Source of the DNA: Ignavibacterium sp.
Lineage (GTDB): Bacteria; Bacteroidota; Ignavibacteria; Ignavibacteriales; Ignavibacteriaceae
Direction: 5' to 3'
NCBI GenBank assembly: GCA_025056745.1
Contig: JANWVQ010000018.1
Location: forward strand, 1-64,000
DNA: 64,000 nt
Shown here in pieces: positions 9,005 to 18,375 of the stretch; the first letter of the stretch is position 1; each line of letters begins with the position of its first letter. The notes below the pieces were generated by a model. That model was not told the origin of the DNA. It worked only from the letters and a program-made list of their open reading frames with translations, and did no database searches. A program made the position numbers and the translations under genes.

Positions 9005-9352
9005 ATGAAAACATTACAAAAATTAATTCTTCCATTTCTTGTTGGATTATTTATCCTAATAGTGTATTTATTCTATTTCGATACAAAAGACGATTTGGGG
9101 AAATTTTCATCATTTGACCCCAATAATTCAGCGAGTAAAGAAATTAGAGTAAAATTACTTAAGGACAGAGGAATTGATAAAGCAGGAGCAGAAGCCATTT
9201 ACTATGTTATTGATGCGGAGAATAAGGTTATGATGATTTTCGGACCCTCGCCTGACAAACTCCCAGAAGGATTTGACAATGCAGATATAATTACTCTTCT
9301 TGGACATCTTTCAGGAAATGGATTTCACGCACATTCAGTAAAAATTGAATAA
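9005..9352 (+). CDS. Small membrane-anchored protein, possibly CcmE-like OB fold
   Basis: The 115-residue product has one N-terminal membrane helix (about 5-22) and a soluble domain of roughly 90 residues. The order of strands at the end ([15 protein letters not shown], then [17 protein letters not shown] and a final FHAHSVKI) recalls the OB fold of the haem chaperone CcmE. However, the protein stops where the haem-binding His would lie and no Ccm genes are nearby, so this is only a weak suggestion. The ATG at 9005 is used because AGGAG at 8994-8998 is 6 nt upstream; ATG 8999 is too close. Its stop overlaps the uvrB start (TAATG), suggesting coupling. TAACTTTG at 8973-8980 may be a -7 element. 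Confidence 0.55.
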   Translation: MKTLQKLILPFLVGLFILIVYLFYFDTKDDLGKFSSFDPNNSASKEIRVKLLKDRGIDKAGAEAIYYVIDAENKVMMIFGPSPDKLPEGFDNADIITLLGHLSGNGFHAHSVKIE

Positions 9353-11361
9353 TGAAACAATTTCAGTTAGTTTCAAACTATAAACCAGCTGGCGATCAAC
9401 CTCAAGCTATTGAAAAACTTGTTGAGGGTTTAAAACGTGGAGACAAACATCAAGTATTGCTTGGTGTAACTGGTAGTGGAAAAACTTTCACTATCTCTAA
9501 CGTAATTCAACAAGTTAATAAACCAACTTTGGTTATTTCTCATAACAAAACTTTAGCTGCACAACTTTATTCTGAATTCAAAGCTTTTTTCCCTTACAAT
9601 GCAGTTGAGTTTTTTATTAGCTATTACGATTACTATCAACCAGAAGCTTATGTAGTTTCAAAGGATTTATATATCGAAAAAGATATATCAATAAACGAAG
9701 AAATTGATAGATTGAGATTGAAAGCCACTACTGCATTAATTGAAGGAAGAAGAGATGTAATTGTAGTTGCAAGTGTTAGCTGCATCTATGGAATCGGTGC
9801 ACCTGAAGATTATGCCCGACAAATTATTTTTGTTCATCAGGGCGATAAGATCGATAAAAAAAAATTTCTTCGTCAACTAATTGATATTTATTATACTCGA
9901 AATGATACAGAATATCAACGGGGAGCATTCAGAGCTCGTGGAGATGTTATCGAAATAATCCCTGCATATCAAAATGAAGAAGCAATTAGAATTTCTCTTT
10001 GGGATAATGAAGTCGAAAAAATATCTTATATAGATATTAACACTGGCAAAGAAATTCAACAAGTAGAATCTGTTCCGATTTATCCAGCCAAATATTTCGT
10101 AACTGATAGAGATCGAATGCAAAAAGCAATTTACAGCATTGAGCAAGAGTTAAAAGAAAGAGTTAATGAATTAAATAAACTTGAAAAGTACCTTGAGGCA
10201 GCTCGCCTCGAACAAAGAACGAAATTTGATATTGAAATGATGAAAGAAATTGGATATTGCTCAGGAATCGAAAATTACAGTAGGCATCTTGATGGAAGGC
10301 CAGCAGGCTCTCGCCCTTTCAACTTATTAGATTATTTCCCAAAAGATTTTTTAACAGTAATTGATGAATCACACGTTACTATTCCACAAATTAGAGGAAT
10401 GTATAATGGTGATAGAAGTAGAAAAATGACATTAGTTGAATATGGATTCCGTTTGCCTTCTGCATTAGATAATCGCCCGATGACTTTTGAAGAATTTGAG
10501 TCAATGTTAAATCAAGTTATTTATGTCAGTGCAACTCCCGGTGATTATGAATTAGAAAAATCAGGTGGAGTGATCGTAGAGCAAATCATTCGTCCAACTG
10601 GTTTACTCGATCCTGAAATCGAAGTAAGACCTATAAAAGGACAAATTGATGATTTAATTGCTGAAATCAGAGCAAGAGCTGCTAAAAAAGAAAGATGCCT
10701 TGTTACAACTTTGACCAAAAAAATGTCTGAAGATTTAGCAGATTACTTTGATAAAATAGGCATTAGAGTTCGTTACATTCACAGTGATATAGATTCAATC
10801 GAGAGAGTTGAAATTTTACGTGGCTTAAGATTAGGCGAGTTTGATGTTTTAGTCGGAGTAAACTTGCTCCGCGAAGGTTTGGATTTACCTGAAGTTTCTT
10901 TGGTTGCAATAATAGATGCTGACAAAGAAGGTTTTTTAAGAAGTGAACGTTCATTGATGCAAACTGCTGGCAGAACTGCTAGAAATGTTAATGGTAAAGT
11001 AATTATGTATGCCGATGTTATTACTGACTCAATGAAAAAAATGATTGATGAAACAAACAGAAGAAGAAAACTTCAACAAGAATACAATGAAAAAAATGGA
11101 ATTACACCAGTAACAATTTATAAGTCAGTTGAAGAAATTCTATCCTCTACTTCACTTGCAGAAATTAAAAAGAAAGAGGAAAAAACTGATTACTCTTTTA
11201 CAAAAGTCGCTGAACCTATATTAAAATATATGTCCAAGGAGCAGAAAGAAGATTTAATTGAGCAATTAACTAATGAGATGTATCAAGCAGCCAAAGATCT
11301 TGATTTCGAACGCGCAGCATTTTTAAGAGATGAAATAAATAGATTGAAAAATAAAATTTAG
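9352..11361 (+). CDS. uvrB: Excinuclease ABC subunit B (UvrB)
   Basis: This 669-residue protein is a full-length UvrB, the helicase-like damage-verification subunit of nucleotide excision repair that receives DNA from UvrA and recruits UvrC. Visible features are the Walker A GVTGSGKT (38-45), the beta-hairpin region [12 protein letters not shown] (90-101) that threads between DNA strands, a DESH Walker B motif, the helicase motif ATPGDYELE and a C-terminal UVR motif (about 632-667, with [12 protein letters not shown]) that contacts UvrC. The start overlaps the stop of the small membrane protein upstream. No uvrA or uvrC lies in the window. Confidence 0.98.
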   Translation: MKQFQLVSNYKPAGDQPQAIEKLVEGLKRGDKHQVLLGVTGSGKTFTISNVIQQVNKPTLVISHNKTLAAQLYSEFKAFFPYNAVEFFISYYDYYQPEAYVVSKDLYIEKDISINEEIDRLRLKATTALIEGRRDVIVVASVSCIYGIGAPEDYARQIIFVHQGDKIDKKKFLRQLIDIYYTRNDTEYQRGAFRARGDVIEIIPAYQNEEAIRISLWDNEVEKISYIDINTGKEIQQVESVPIYPAKYFVTDRDRMQKAIYSIEQELKERVNELNKLEKYLEAARLEQRTKFDIEMMKEIGYCSGIENYSRHLDGRPAGSRPFNLLDYFPKDFLTVIDESHVTIPQIRGMYNGDRSRKMTLVEYGFRLPSALDNRPMTFEEFESMLNQVIYVSATPGDYELEKSGGVIVEQIIRPTGLLDPEIEVRPIKGQIDDLIAEIRARAAKKERCLVTTLTKKMSEDLADYFDKIGIRVRYIHSDIDSIERVEILRGLRLGEFDVLVGVNLLREGLDLPEVSLVAIIDADKEGFLRSERSLMQTAGRTARNVNGKVIMYADVITDSMKKMIDETNRRRKLQQEYNEKNGITPVTIYKSVEEILSSTSLAEIKKKEEKTDYSFTKVAEPILKYMSKEQKEDLIEQLTNEMYQAAKDLDFERAAFLRDEINRLKNKI

Positions 11362-11670
11362 CTTGTGAAATGAATTTGTTTTTTAATCGAATAAAAGTCC
11401 ATTAAACTCTGATCAAAACCTATAAAGTCCTTTTTTCTAATTGGGATTATTCCTTAAATAAATAGAACCAAATCTTTTAACTCAATCAATCTTCAATATA
11501 AAGTTTAATAATTTTCTTATCGTTTATAATGTATATACTTCAATTACAATTCAAAAATCTTTAATTATCTAATAAATATTTATTACTAAAAATAATTTTT
11601 AGATTGAAAGTAGAAAAAGTTACAATTACAGATTCGTTTCAAATTAAACATTAATCTATTATTATATTTA
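11362..11670. other. Gene-free convergent intergenic region
   Basis: This 309-bp stretch lies between the ends of uvrB (+) and the TPR-barrel gene (-). It is very AT-rich and has no open reading frame that I can support. It contains a perfect 16-nt palindrome TAATAAATATTTATTA (11570-11585) followed directly by a 7-bp A/T hairpin (11586-11602). These could help terminate transcription but are weak because they hold almost no G or C. Confidence 0.5.
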
Positions 11671-14607
11671 TCATAGCGTCCAAAATAGAGAGGCATAAAG
11701 AGATAAGAATCTATATGCAACTTCATCTCTACTTGTCTTTCCAGCTAAGCCATAAATATAAAGTTGTAAGTTATCTCTCAGATTATATTTAAATGATAAT
11801 CCCCCTTGCATAATAATAAAATCATTTAATGGCACATAACCCAACTTACCAATGGCTTTGAATTCAGTTGTTGAGTCCTTTATTACATACCAATCAGCCC
11901 AGATTGAATGAGATTCGAACTCTCGTGGCGTGTAATACAAATTAGAGCGATATCTAAAGTTTTGATAATGATATTCATATCCAGCTAAAACGTTTTCTGT
12001 AAAGTATCTTCCTATTCTGAACTGAAAATCATTACCCTTATTTTTTCCATAAGTCAATTCATTTCTAAAATATAGGTCAGTTATAGGAGGAATTATTGTA
12101 AATTCCGGTTTGACTTCAACATATTGAAAGTGGCTATATACATATACACCAAAATCAAAATTATATTCGCCTTCAAGTCTATAAATAGATGTGGGGAATC
12201 TGTTCCATAGCAGATAAGGTGAATATAATAACAATGAGCCATCAGCATAATTATAAATTCCTGCGACATAGAATTTATTTTTTTCATCATATCTTAAAAA
12301 AGCATCTCTTGCGGGTTTTCTTAAATAACCGCCAATGGTCGTTCGGCCTAATCCTACCCCACCAGATAATTTACTCTTGTAATTGAAATAAAGATGGCCT
12401 TTGAATGTGTTGAAATCCAAATCGCCATTTACACTTGTGAAAATGTTTGTTCTATAAAATGAGATCCCTGCAGAAAAAATTGAAATCAATCCAACTTCAA
12501 CTCTTCCACCATAATTCAAGAAATTAAATCCAATATTATCAGTATAAAAAGCAATCGAAGGTGAGATACCAACATAGCTCAGTAAAGTTTGAAATAAAGA
12601 AGATGAACTTCCTCTTGGTAACCATTTATATCTCATTTTAACTAAAGAAACTTGAGCAGTATCTAACTCCCATTCCAATAACTTGTCATATATTTTCTCA
12701 GCTTTATCCGCATCGCCGTATAGTGCATAAGAATCACCTAAGTAAAGATTTGCTTCAAAGTTATCAGGTTCTTTTTTAACTAAATCCTCGAAAGCTTTCA
12801 CAGCACTTATAGAATCACGCATTGAATAATAAACTTTGGCTCTTTGAAGTTCAGCATCGAAATAATCGCCTTGCGCTAATGCATTGTTGTATGCTTCAAT
12901 AGCTTTGTCATATTGCTCTGCACAGTATAGAATATCTCCAAATTCTTTATAAAATAGAATGCTTGGTTCGACTCTTTGTTTATATTCCTCGTAGTATTGG
13001 ATAGCATTTAGACAGTCACCAGCTAATGCTAATTGACGTCCTTGTTCGAGTATTTTATAATTTTCTTCTTCTTCAGCTCTTAACTTTAAAAGATCTATGT
13101 TTGATTGCAAAGCAGCTATGTCTGGATTTGCTGGTTCCAAAACTACGGCTCTGTCCACGAAAGTCTGGGCTTCATCAAATCGTTTTTGATAAGCTCTTAA
13201 GGTTCCCATAGAAATAAGTGCAGGAACATACTTTGGTCTAACTCTTAAAACATTAGTCAAATATTCATCAGCTAAATCTAAATCTCTATCAGTCCAAATT
13301 GATAGTTGTGCTCTGAACATTTGATAATCTATGTTTCCAGGATATTGTTTCAAAAGTTCATCCATAATTTCGATTGATTTATCAAAATCTCTATCCCAAG
13401 CCAAATAACGGGCATAGTTAAATTTCAATTCAGGATCATTGTCGTTAGGAACTAATTCATAATATTTTTCAATAACACTTATTGCATTTATATAATCTTC
13501 CTGATAAGCATAATATTGCGATGCAATCTTGACGGCATTAATATCAGTAGGATTGCTTTCCAAGGTCTTCTTAGCTTGATCAATTTTTTGTTGATAAATT
13601 TTATCTCTATAATCATTCACATAATTCCAGTTATCATCAAATCGTTTTGTGCCTTTATATTCTTGTCTTAAGACCTGTAACTGTTGATAAGCCTCTTCTA
13701 ATCTTTCTTCTTTTATTAATTCTTCAACTAGCTTGAATCGAGCTTCATCATTTTGAGGATCATTACGGAGAAGTCTGTAATAATAATCAATCGCATAAAC
13801 ACGCTCTTTTGGAATTAAATCTTGAGCGCGTCTTTTTGTTGTATCATTTACCTGATAAATCAATCCTTTCCCTCGAACAAGATCTAAACCATCGAGAGCT
13901 TCTTTGAAAAATGGTCTTAATTCAAGTGCTTTGAGGAATGCCTGTTCAGCAAGCTTATTTTTTCCTAACCAATGTAAAAAGTATCCATAACGAGACCAAA
14001 GTCTGTGATCAGTCGGATACTTTTCAGTGTATTTTTTAAGCCAAGGTTCACCTTTTTGAATATGATTATTTTTAGCAAGAATCTCTGTATATCGGATTAA
14101 TTCATCTGCTGAAGGATCTTCTCGCTTTAAATATTCATCATACCATTTTTCAGCTTCAAGCCATTCGCCTAATCTTTTGTAATTTTTCCCAATCTCAAGG
14201 TAGTTTTTGGGTACTGCAGGATTAATTGCTATTTCCCGTTTATAGCCTTCAATTGAATTGTAAATTTGAGTATACCATTTATCAGTAACCCGAGAAAGAT
14301 TTTGTTGAATTTCTTTATTGTTTGGAGCGATTTTTAATGCAGTGCGAAGGTCATAAACAGCCATTTCAAAATTACCACGATTTTCATAACAAAGAGCTCT
14401 CAGGTTAAGCCCATCAGCATTTTGAGGATTTGCAGATATGAATCTATTCAAAGTCTCAATAGCTTCTCCATATCTTCCCGCTTTCATCAACTCTTGGGCT
14501 TTTGCCTTTAGATCTTCACTTGGCCTATTTTGTGAATAGATATCGGAATAGAAAACTGATAATATTAAAAAAATTATAAGCAATATTTTCATCATATTAT
14601 TTCTCAT
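11671..14607 (-). CDS. TPR protein with C-terminal outer-membrane beta-barrel
   Basis: The 978-residue protein has a signal peptide (about 1-25). Residues about 28-640 are a long array of tetratricopeptide repeats (for example AEQAFLKALELRPFFKEALD and IEAYNNALAQGDYFDAELQR). From about 663 to the end it consists of alternating strands rich in Tyr/Phe, consistent with a beta-barrel of perhaps 16 strands. A periplasmic TPR scaffold joined to an outer-membrane barrel is the architecture of polysaccharide exporters such as BcsC and PgaA. The gene closes an operon with an MBOAT acyltransferase (22 bp upstream) and two SGNH proteins, supporting a role in export of an O-acylated glycan. No synthase is present, so the cargo is inferred. 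Confidence 0.75.
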   Translation of the reverse strand: MRNNMMKILLIIFLILSVFYSDIYSQNRPSEDLKAKAQELMKAGRYGEAIETLNRFISANPQNADGLNLRALCYENRGNFEMAVYDLRTALKIAPNNKEIQQNLSRVTDKWYTQIYNSIEGYKREIAINPAVPKNYLEIGKNYKRLGEWLEAEKWYDEYLKREDPSADELIRYTEILAKNNHIQKGEPWLKKYTEKYPTDHRLWSRYGYFLHWLGKNKLAEQAFLKALELRPFFKEALDGLDLVRGKGLIYQVNDTTKRRAQDLIPKERVYAIDYYYRLLRNDPQNDEARFKLVEELIKEERLEEAYQQLQVLRQEYKGTKRFDDNWNYVNDYRDKIYQQKIDQAKKTLESNPTDINAVKIASQYYAYQEDYINAISVIEKYYELVPNDNDPELKFNYARYLAWDRDFDKSIEIMDELLKQYPGNIDYQMFRAQLSIWTDRDLDLADEYLTNVLRVRPKYVPALISMGTLRAYQKRFDEAQTFVDRAVVLEPANPDIAALQSNIDLLKLRAEEEENYKILEQGRQLALAGDCLNAIQYYEEYKQRVEPSILFYKEFGDILYCAEQYDKAIEAYNNALAQGDYFDAELQRAKVYYSMRDSISAVKAFEDLVKKEPDNFEANLYLGDSYALYGDADKAEKIYDKLLEWELDTAQVSLVKMRYKWLPRGSSSSLFQTLLSYVGISPSIAFYTDNIGFNFLNYGGRVEVGLISIFSAGISFYRTNIFTSVNGDLDFNTFKGHLYFNYKSKLSGGVGLGRTTIGGYLRKPARDAFLRYDEKNKFYVAGIYNYADGSLLLYSPYLLWNRFPTSIYRLEGEYNFDFGVYVYSHFQYVEVKPEFTIIPPITDLYFRNELTYGKNKGNDFQFRIGRYFTENVLAGYEYHYQNFRYRSNLYYTPREFESHSIWADWYVIKDSTTEFKAIGKLGYVPLNDFIIMQGGLSFKYNLRDNLQLYIYGLAGKTSRDEVAYRFLSLYASLFWTL

Positions 14608-14629
14608 AAAAATTTTATCATCTCAAAAC

Positions 14630-16093
14630 TTAAAATTGGAAATAAATAAATGGATGAACGTCCAATGCTTTAAATTGAACAACAATCCAGATCACTATAG
14701 TTATTATTATTGCCTGTGATATCAATGATGCATTGGATATTTTTTCAGTTACAAAATCTTCTAACTTTTTAGGCGTAAAATGGCTTAAAAATCCTATTAC
14801 CATCAATGCAAAAACAATCGAATAACCATTAATAAATTGTAAAAAAACTTCTGGTTTGAAATAATAAAAAATTTGATTAACCATATCAATTCCGTGTTGC
14901 GTCGATTGAGCTCTAAAGAAGATCATTGATATAGCCCAAATATGAAAAGTAACTATCGCTCCAAACAATTTCAGTATTTTAGATTTTTCTAATTTTTCTG
15001 GGAGATTGGTTATTCTTTCAAAAGCTAAAGCTGTTCCGTGAATTCCGCCCCAAACTACGAAATTCCAACTCGCTCCGTGCCAAAGTCCACCTAACAACAT
15101 AGTTAGCATTAGATTGATATAGGTTCTTACTTTTCCAAGTCTATTACCGCCTAAAGAGATATACAAATAATCTCTTAGCCAAGATGATAGAGAAAGATGC
15201 CATCTTCTCCAGAACTCAGTTATTGTAACTGCTTTATAAGGGGAATTGAAATTCATAGGCAACTTAAATCCAAGTAACAATGCAAGTCCAATTGCCATAT
15301 CAGAATAGCCTGAAAAATCACAATATATTTGAAGACAATATCCATAGAGTGCTAACAAATTCTCTACACCGGTATATCTTGCTGGCCAATCGAAAACTCT
15401 ATCAACGAAATTGATACTTATATAATCAGCTATAACTGCTTTTTTTAATAATCCAGCAATAATCAGGAATAAAGCTTTACCTATATCAGCTTTTGTTATT
15501 AAAGGCCTGTTATGTATTTGTGGTAAGAAATCTGCAGCTCTTACAATTGGCCCTGCTACAAGTTGCGGAAAGAATGAAACGAAGAATAAAAAGTCTGTGA
15601 AATTTCTTTCAGGAGTCAATTTATTTCTGTAAATATCGATTGTATAACTCATCGATTGAAAAGTGAAAAAAGATACTCCAACAGGTAGGAAGATATCTTG
15701 CAATGGAATATTAGATGAGAAAAGAGCATTAACATTGTTTATAAAGAAGTTAGTGTATTTGAAATATCCAAGTATTCCAAGATTTGCAATCAGACTCAGT
15801 ATTAGAAACAATTTTCGCTTGAACTTTAAATTAGTATTATGAATTACAATTCCAGCGATATAGTCTATCAAGGAACTGATTATTACTAGAATAAAAAATA
15901 TTCCACTCGATTTGTAGTAAAAATAAATCGAGCTTATCGTCAAAAAGATTATTTTCGCTCTTTTATAATTAGTAAAAAGCTTGTTAAATATTAAAACAAA
16001 CAAAAAGAAATAAAGGAAAAAACCCGAATTGAATAAAAGCGGTGCTTGCGGGTTATATGAAAGAATCTCTATTAGTTTCTCAACAAAATTCAT
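14630..16093 (-). CDS. MBOAT family O-acyltransferase (AlgI-like)
   Basis: This 487-residue polytopic protein belongs to the membrane-bound O-acyltransferase family, close in pattern to AlgI, which moves acetyl groups across the inner membrane for glycan acetylation. It has about ten hydrophobic segments. The conserved TEFWRRWHLSLSSWLRDY segment (292-309) is followed by LLGGLWHGASWNF, whose His339 is the family's catalytic residue. The gene lies 4 bp from the membrane-anchored SGNH gene upstream and 22 bp from the TPR-barrel gene downstream. Pairing of MBOAT with SGNH proteins is the usual two-part machinery for O-acetylating extracellular polymers. Confidence 0.92.
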   Translation of the reverse strand: MNFVEKLIEILSYNPQAPLLFNSGFFLYFFLFVLIFNKLFTNYKRAKIIFLTISSIYFYYKSSGIFFILVIISSLIDYIAGIVIHNTNLKFKRKLFLILSLIANLGILGYFKYTNFFINNVNALFSSNIPLQDIFLPVGVSFFTFQSMSYTIDIYRNKLTPERNFTDFLFFVSFFPQLVAGPIVRAADFLPQIHNRPLITKADIGKALFLIIAGLLKKAVIADYISINFVDRVFDWPARYTGVENLLALYGYCLQIYCDFSGYSDMAIGLALLLGFKLPMNFNSPYKAVTITEFWRRWHLSLSSWLRDYLYISLGGNRLGKVRTYINLMLTMLLGGLWHGASWNFVVWGGIHGTALAFERITNLPEKLEKSKILKLFGAIVTFHIWAISMIFFRAQSTQHGIDMVNQIFYYFKPEVFLQFINGYSIVFALMVIGFLSHFTPKKLEDFVTEKISNASLISQAIIITIVIWIVVQFKALDVHPFIYFQF

Positions 16094-16097
16094 AGGC

Positions 16098-17543
16098 TTA
16101 TTTTAATTTTGTATAGGCCTGAATGAGAGATTCAGCGAGGAGACTTGCCAATTTCTTTGCACCTCTTTCGTTAAAGTGTATGTAATCTTTCGCAGCTAAT
16201 GGTGGATTTGCATCAACCCAGTTGGACATCGAATTTTCTCCTCCCATAACTTCAAAGAAATTCCAAAAGGCAATATTCGTAGCCTTAGCTATATTTTTTT
16301 GAGCATCTAAAAGTTCTTTAACTAAAGGATCTGTTTTCATTCCTTTATCTTGAACACTAATCATCAAAAAGGAAGTATTTGGAAGGATTTTTTTAAGATT
16401 TTCAATTACATTTATCATTGATTTTTCGTAATTAGTAAAATCACCTCTTGCAGCGCCAAGTGCATTCAAACCAAACTCAAAAATAACAAGCTTATAGTTC
16501 ATCTTACTTGAAAATTCCTTCACCAGATCTTCATCAAATTTATTTAAGTCAACTCCAGAGTTTCCTCTCATTGCAAAATTATCCACATAAATTCCATTTC
16601 CATTTTCTAAACTTACTCCAAAAACCTGCGCTTGGTCTTCAAGAGGAAATTCTATTCTTACAGAGTTTGCTGGTTTGGTTAAATTTATAGTAAGAATGTT
16701 TAACGATTTACCAGGAATTAGTTTTTCACTTCTCTTTTCGTTCCCATTGAAAACAAAATTTACATTTGAAGGTTTTGCATTTGTGTAAAGTAATTTAACT
16801 GTAGAAAAATTTTTAAGATATTTGTAAAGATGAGGAGTTGAATATTCAACCCAGCTTCCTGCTTTTGGAACAAATGTTTCTCCATTAAAGCCAATTGGAA
16901 ATCTATTTGGATTTCCTGAATAAACTGTTCCAACCTTCCAATCTGAAGAGAATGATATTTTTGTTGATTGTCTGAAATTAACATCTTGAGTTGTTATTGG
17001 AAGCAATCCAACGCCGTTCCCACCAAAGCGATTTTGTAATAATTCACGAAAATCCGCTGTTACTAAATCTCCTTCAATCATTGAATCACCGAAATGAGCA
17101 ATTCGTACAACTTCACTTTTAGTTTTATTCAGGCCATCAAAGAAGAATTTTAATTGTTGAACGTTACCAACGATTGGTTGATTTTTCAGAACTACCTTAT
17201 TGCCTTTAACGAAAATTGTATCATTATTTGCATCTGATAAGTTTTTAGCTAAAAACAAATTAAAAATAGAAGCTTTGATTTTTTCTTTTAGTTGTAAACC
17301 ATCAATTGAATCATTGCTGTTTGGATTTAAATCATACTTCGGTTTGAAAAAGTCATCTTCTTCAATTGGTTTTTCGGGTTTTATTTCAGGTTTGGGATTT
17401 TCCTTGAAGTCAGAGAAAATGTCAACATTTTTAATTTTAAATCCTGATAAATCAAATTGAAATGGGATGAATGAAAGAATTGCTACGAATAAAAAAACTG
17501 TAGCGGTTAGATAAAGCGGGTAATCATCAACATTTTTTTTCAT
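16098..17543 (-). CDS. Membrane-anchored SGNH/GDSL protein, probable acetyltransferase partner of the MBOAT protein
   Basis: This 481-residue protein has an N-terminal membrane anchor (about 9-28), a Pro/Glu/Lys-rich linker (about 48-75) and a large periplasmic SGNH domain. Block I is HFGDSMIEGD with nucleophile Ser154. The final block is KDYIHFNERG with Asp453 and His456, so the Ser-His-Asp triad looks complete. A carbohydrate-binding-like beta-rich insert lies between these blocks (about 190-340). By analogy with AlgJ/AlgX and similar pairs, it probably transfers acetyl groups received from the MBOAT protein onto a glycan. It could instead be an esterase. It starts 11 bp after the upstream SGNH gene and ends 4 bp before the MBOAT gene. 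Confidence 0.82.
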   Translation of the reverse strand: MKKNVDDYPLYLTATVFLFVAILSFIPFQFDLSGFKIKNVDIFSDFKENPKPEIKPEKPIEEDDFFKPKYDLNPNSNDSIDGLQLKEKIKASIFNLFLAKNLSDANNDTIFVKGNKVVLKNQPIVGNVQQLKFFFDGLNKTKSEVVRIAHFGDSMIEGDLVTADFRELLQNRFGGNGVGLLPITTQDVNFRQSTKISFSSDWKVGTVYSGNPNRFPIGFNGETFVPKAGSWVEYSTPHLYKYLKNFSTVKLLYTNAKPSNVNFVFNGNEKRSEKLIPGKSLNILTINLTKPANSVRIEFPLEDQAQVFGVSLENGNGIYVDNFAMRGNSGVDLNKFDEDLVKEFSSKMNYKLVIFEFGLNALGAARGDFTNYEKSMINVIENLKKILPNTSFLMISVQDKGMKTDPLVKELLDAQKNIAKATNIAFWNFFEVMGGENSMSNWVDANPPLAAKDYIHFNERGAKKLASLLAESLIQAYTKLK

Positions 17544-17554
17544 TTTTTTTGCCT

Positions 17555-18259
17555 TTATAAATTTAATTGTTTAAGAGCTTTTTCAACTTCTTCCCCCCAT
17601 ATTTTGTAACCTCTAGCATTTAAATGTAATCCATCGTAGGTAAAATCTTTATTTAAGAAGTTTCCATCTTTTAATTTAGAATTTATATCCAAAAATAATA
17701 TTTTATTATTAAAAGCGAAATTTTTAAGTAATGAGTTTAATTTATCTATCTCTTTATTTCTTCCCAGATTAACTTCACTTGGTTTTAAATTTGGATTGTT
17801 ATTTCGTAACCATTCCTCTCCCCAATTCTCAGCAGCATAAATTGTTGATTGTATTACGACCTTTATATTTCTGGATAGGAGTGAAGCTATAATTTCTTGA
17901 TAAGTTTTGAAAATTTCATCAACTGAAGTCCAATTGTAAATATCATTAACTCCACCCATAATAAAAACTACTTTTGGATTTAACTTAAAAATGTAATCAA
18001 GTCTTTTTTTATAACCCGCTAAAACATCAGATGGAATTCCTCTATTGACCACATCACTTCTACCTAATAGTTCATTCCAATCAACTCCTTTTGTTAAAGA
18101 ATTTCCCAACATAACAATGTTTGCTGACTTGGTTTTGTAAATATTATACAACTCGATTTGTTGCTTGTAATTTGGATTTTCTTGTGAGAAGTGATTTTCA
18201 ATCATAAGGAAAATGATTAATAATATTTTGATGAACAATTTCAATTTTATTTGAAACAT
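17555..18259 (-). CDS. Exported SGNH/GDSL esterase
   Basis: This 234-residue protein has an N-terminal signal (about 8-25) and a compact SGNH hydrolase fold. Block I is VMLGNSLTKG with Ser54, the oxyanion-hole blocks include VNRGIP and MGGVNDIYN, and block V is YDGLHLNARGY with Asp209 and His212. It resembles the TesA/platelet-activating-factor acetylhydrolase branch of small esterases. As first gene of the operon with a second SGNH protein, an MBOAT transferase and a TPR-barrel protein, it may deacetylate the same polymer or take part in its acetylation. The substrate is not known. Confidence 0.85.
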   Translation of the reverse strand: MFQIKLKLFIKILLIIFLMIENHFSQENPNYKQQIELYNIYKTKSANIVMLGNSLTKGVDWNELLGRSDVVNRGIPSDVLAGYKKRLDYIFKLNPKVVFIMGGVNDIYNWTSVDEIFKTYQEIIASLLSRNIKVVIQSTIYAAENWGEEWLRNNNPNLKPSEVNLGRNKEIDKLNSLLKNFAFNNKILFLDINSKLKDGNFLNKDFTYDGLHLNARGYKIWGEEVEKALKQLNL

Positions 18260-18323
18260 ATAGTATTTGATAATTATTACGATTCCTATATTTAAGTTAA
18301 AATTTCTTACCTAAAAATACTAA

Positions 18324-18355
18324 TTGTTTTTAGAGCATCATAAAGATTATTTTTG
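18324..18355 (+). promoter_or_regulatory. Bacteroidota-type promoter candidate for the adenosine deaminase gene
   Basis: TTG at 18324-18326 and TATTTTTG at 18348-18355 are separated by 21 nt, close to the TTTG-N19-21-TAnnTTTG promoter pattern of Bacteroidota. The start codon follows 20 nt after the -7 box, which leaves a very short leader with no clear ribosome site. This is pattern matching only. Confidence 0.35.
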
Positions 18356-18375
18356 ATAAACAAATTTTAAAGATT

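Noticed and set aside
17200-17460. Plus-strand open frame of 86 codons opposite the membrane-anchored SGNH gene
   Set aside because: It is antisense to the linker of a gene with strong motifs and has no start context.
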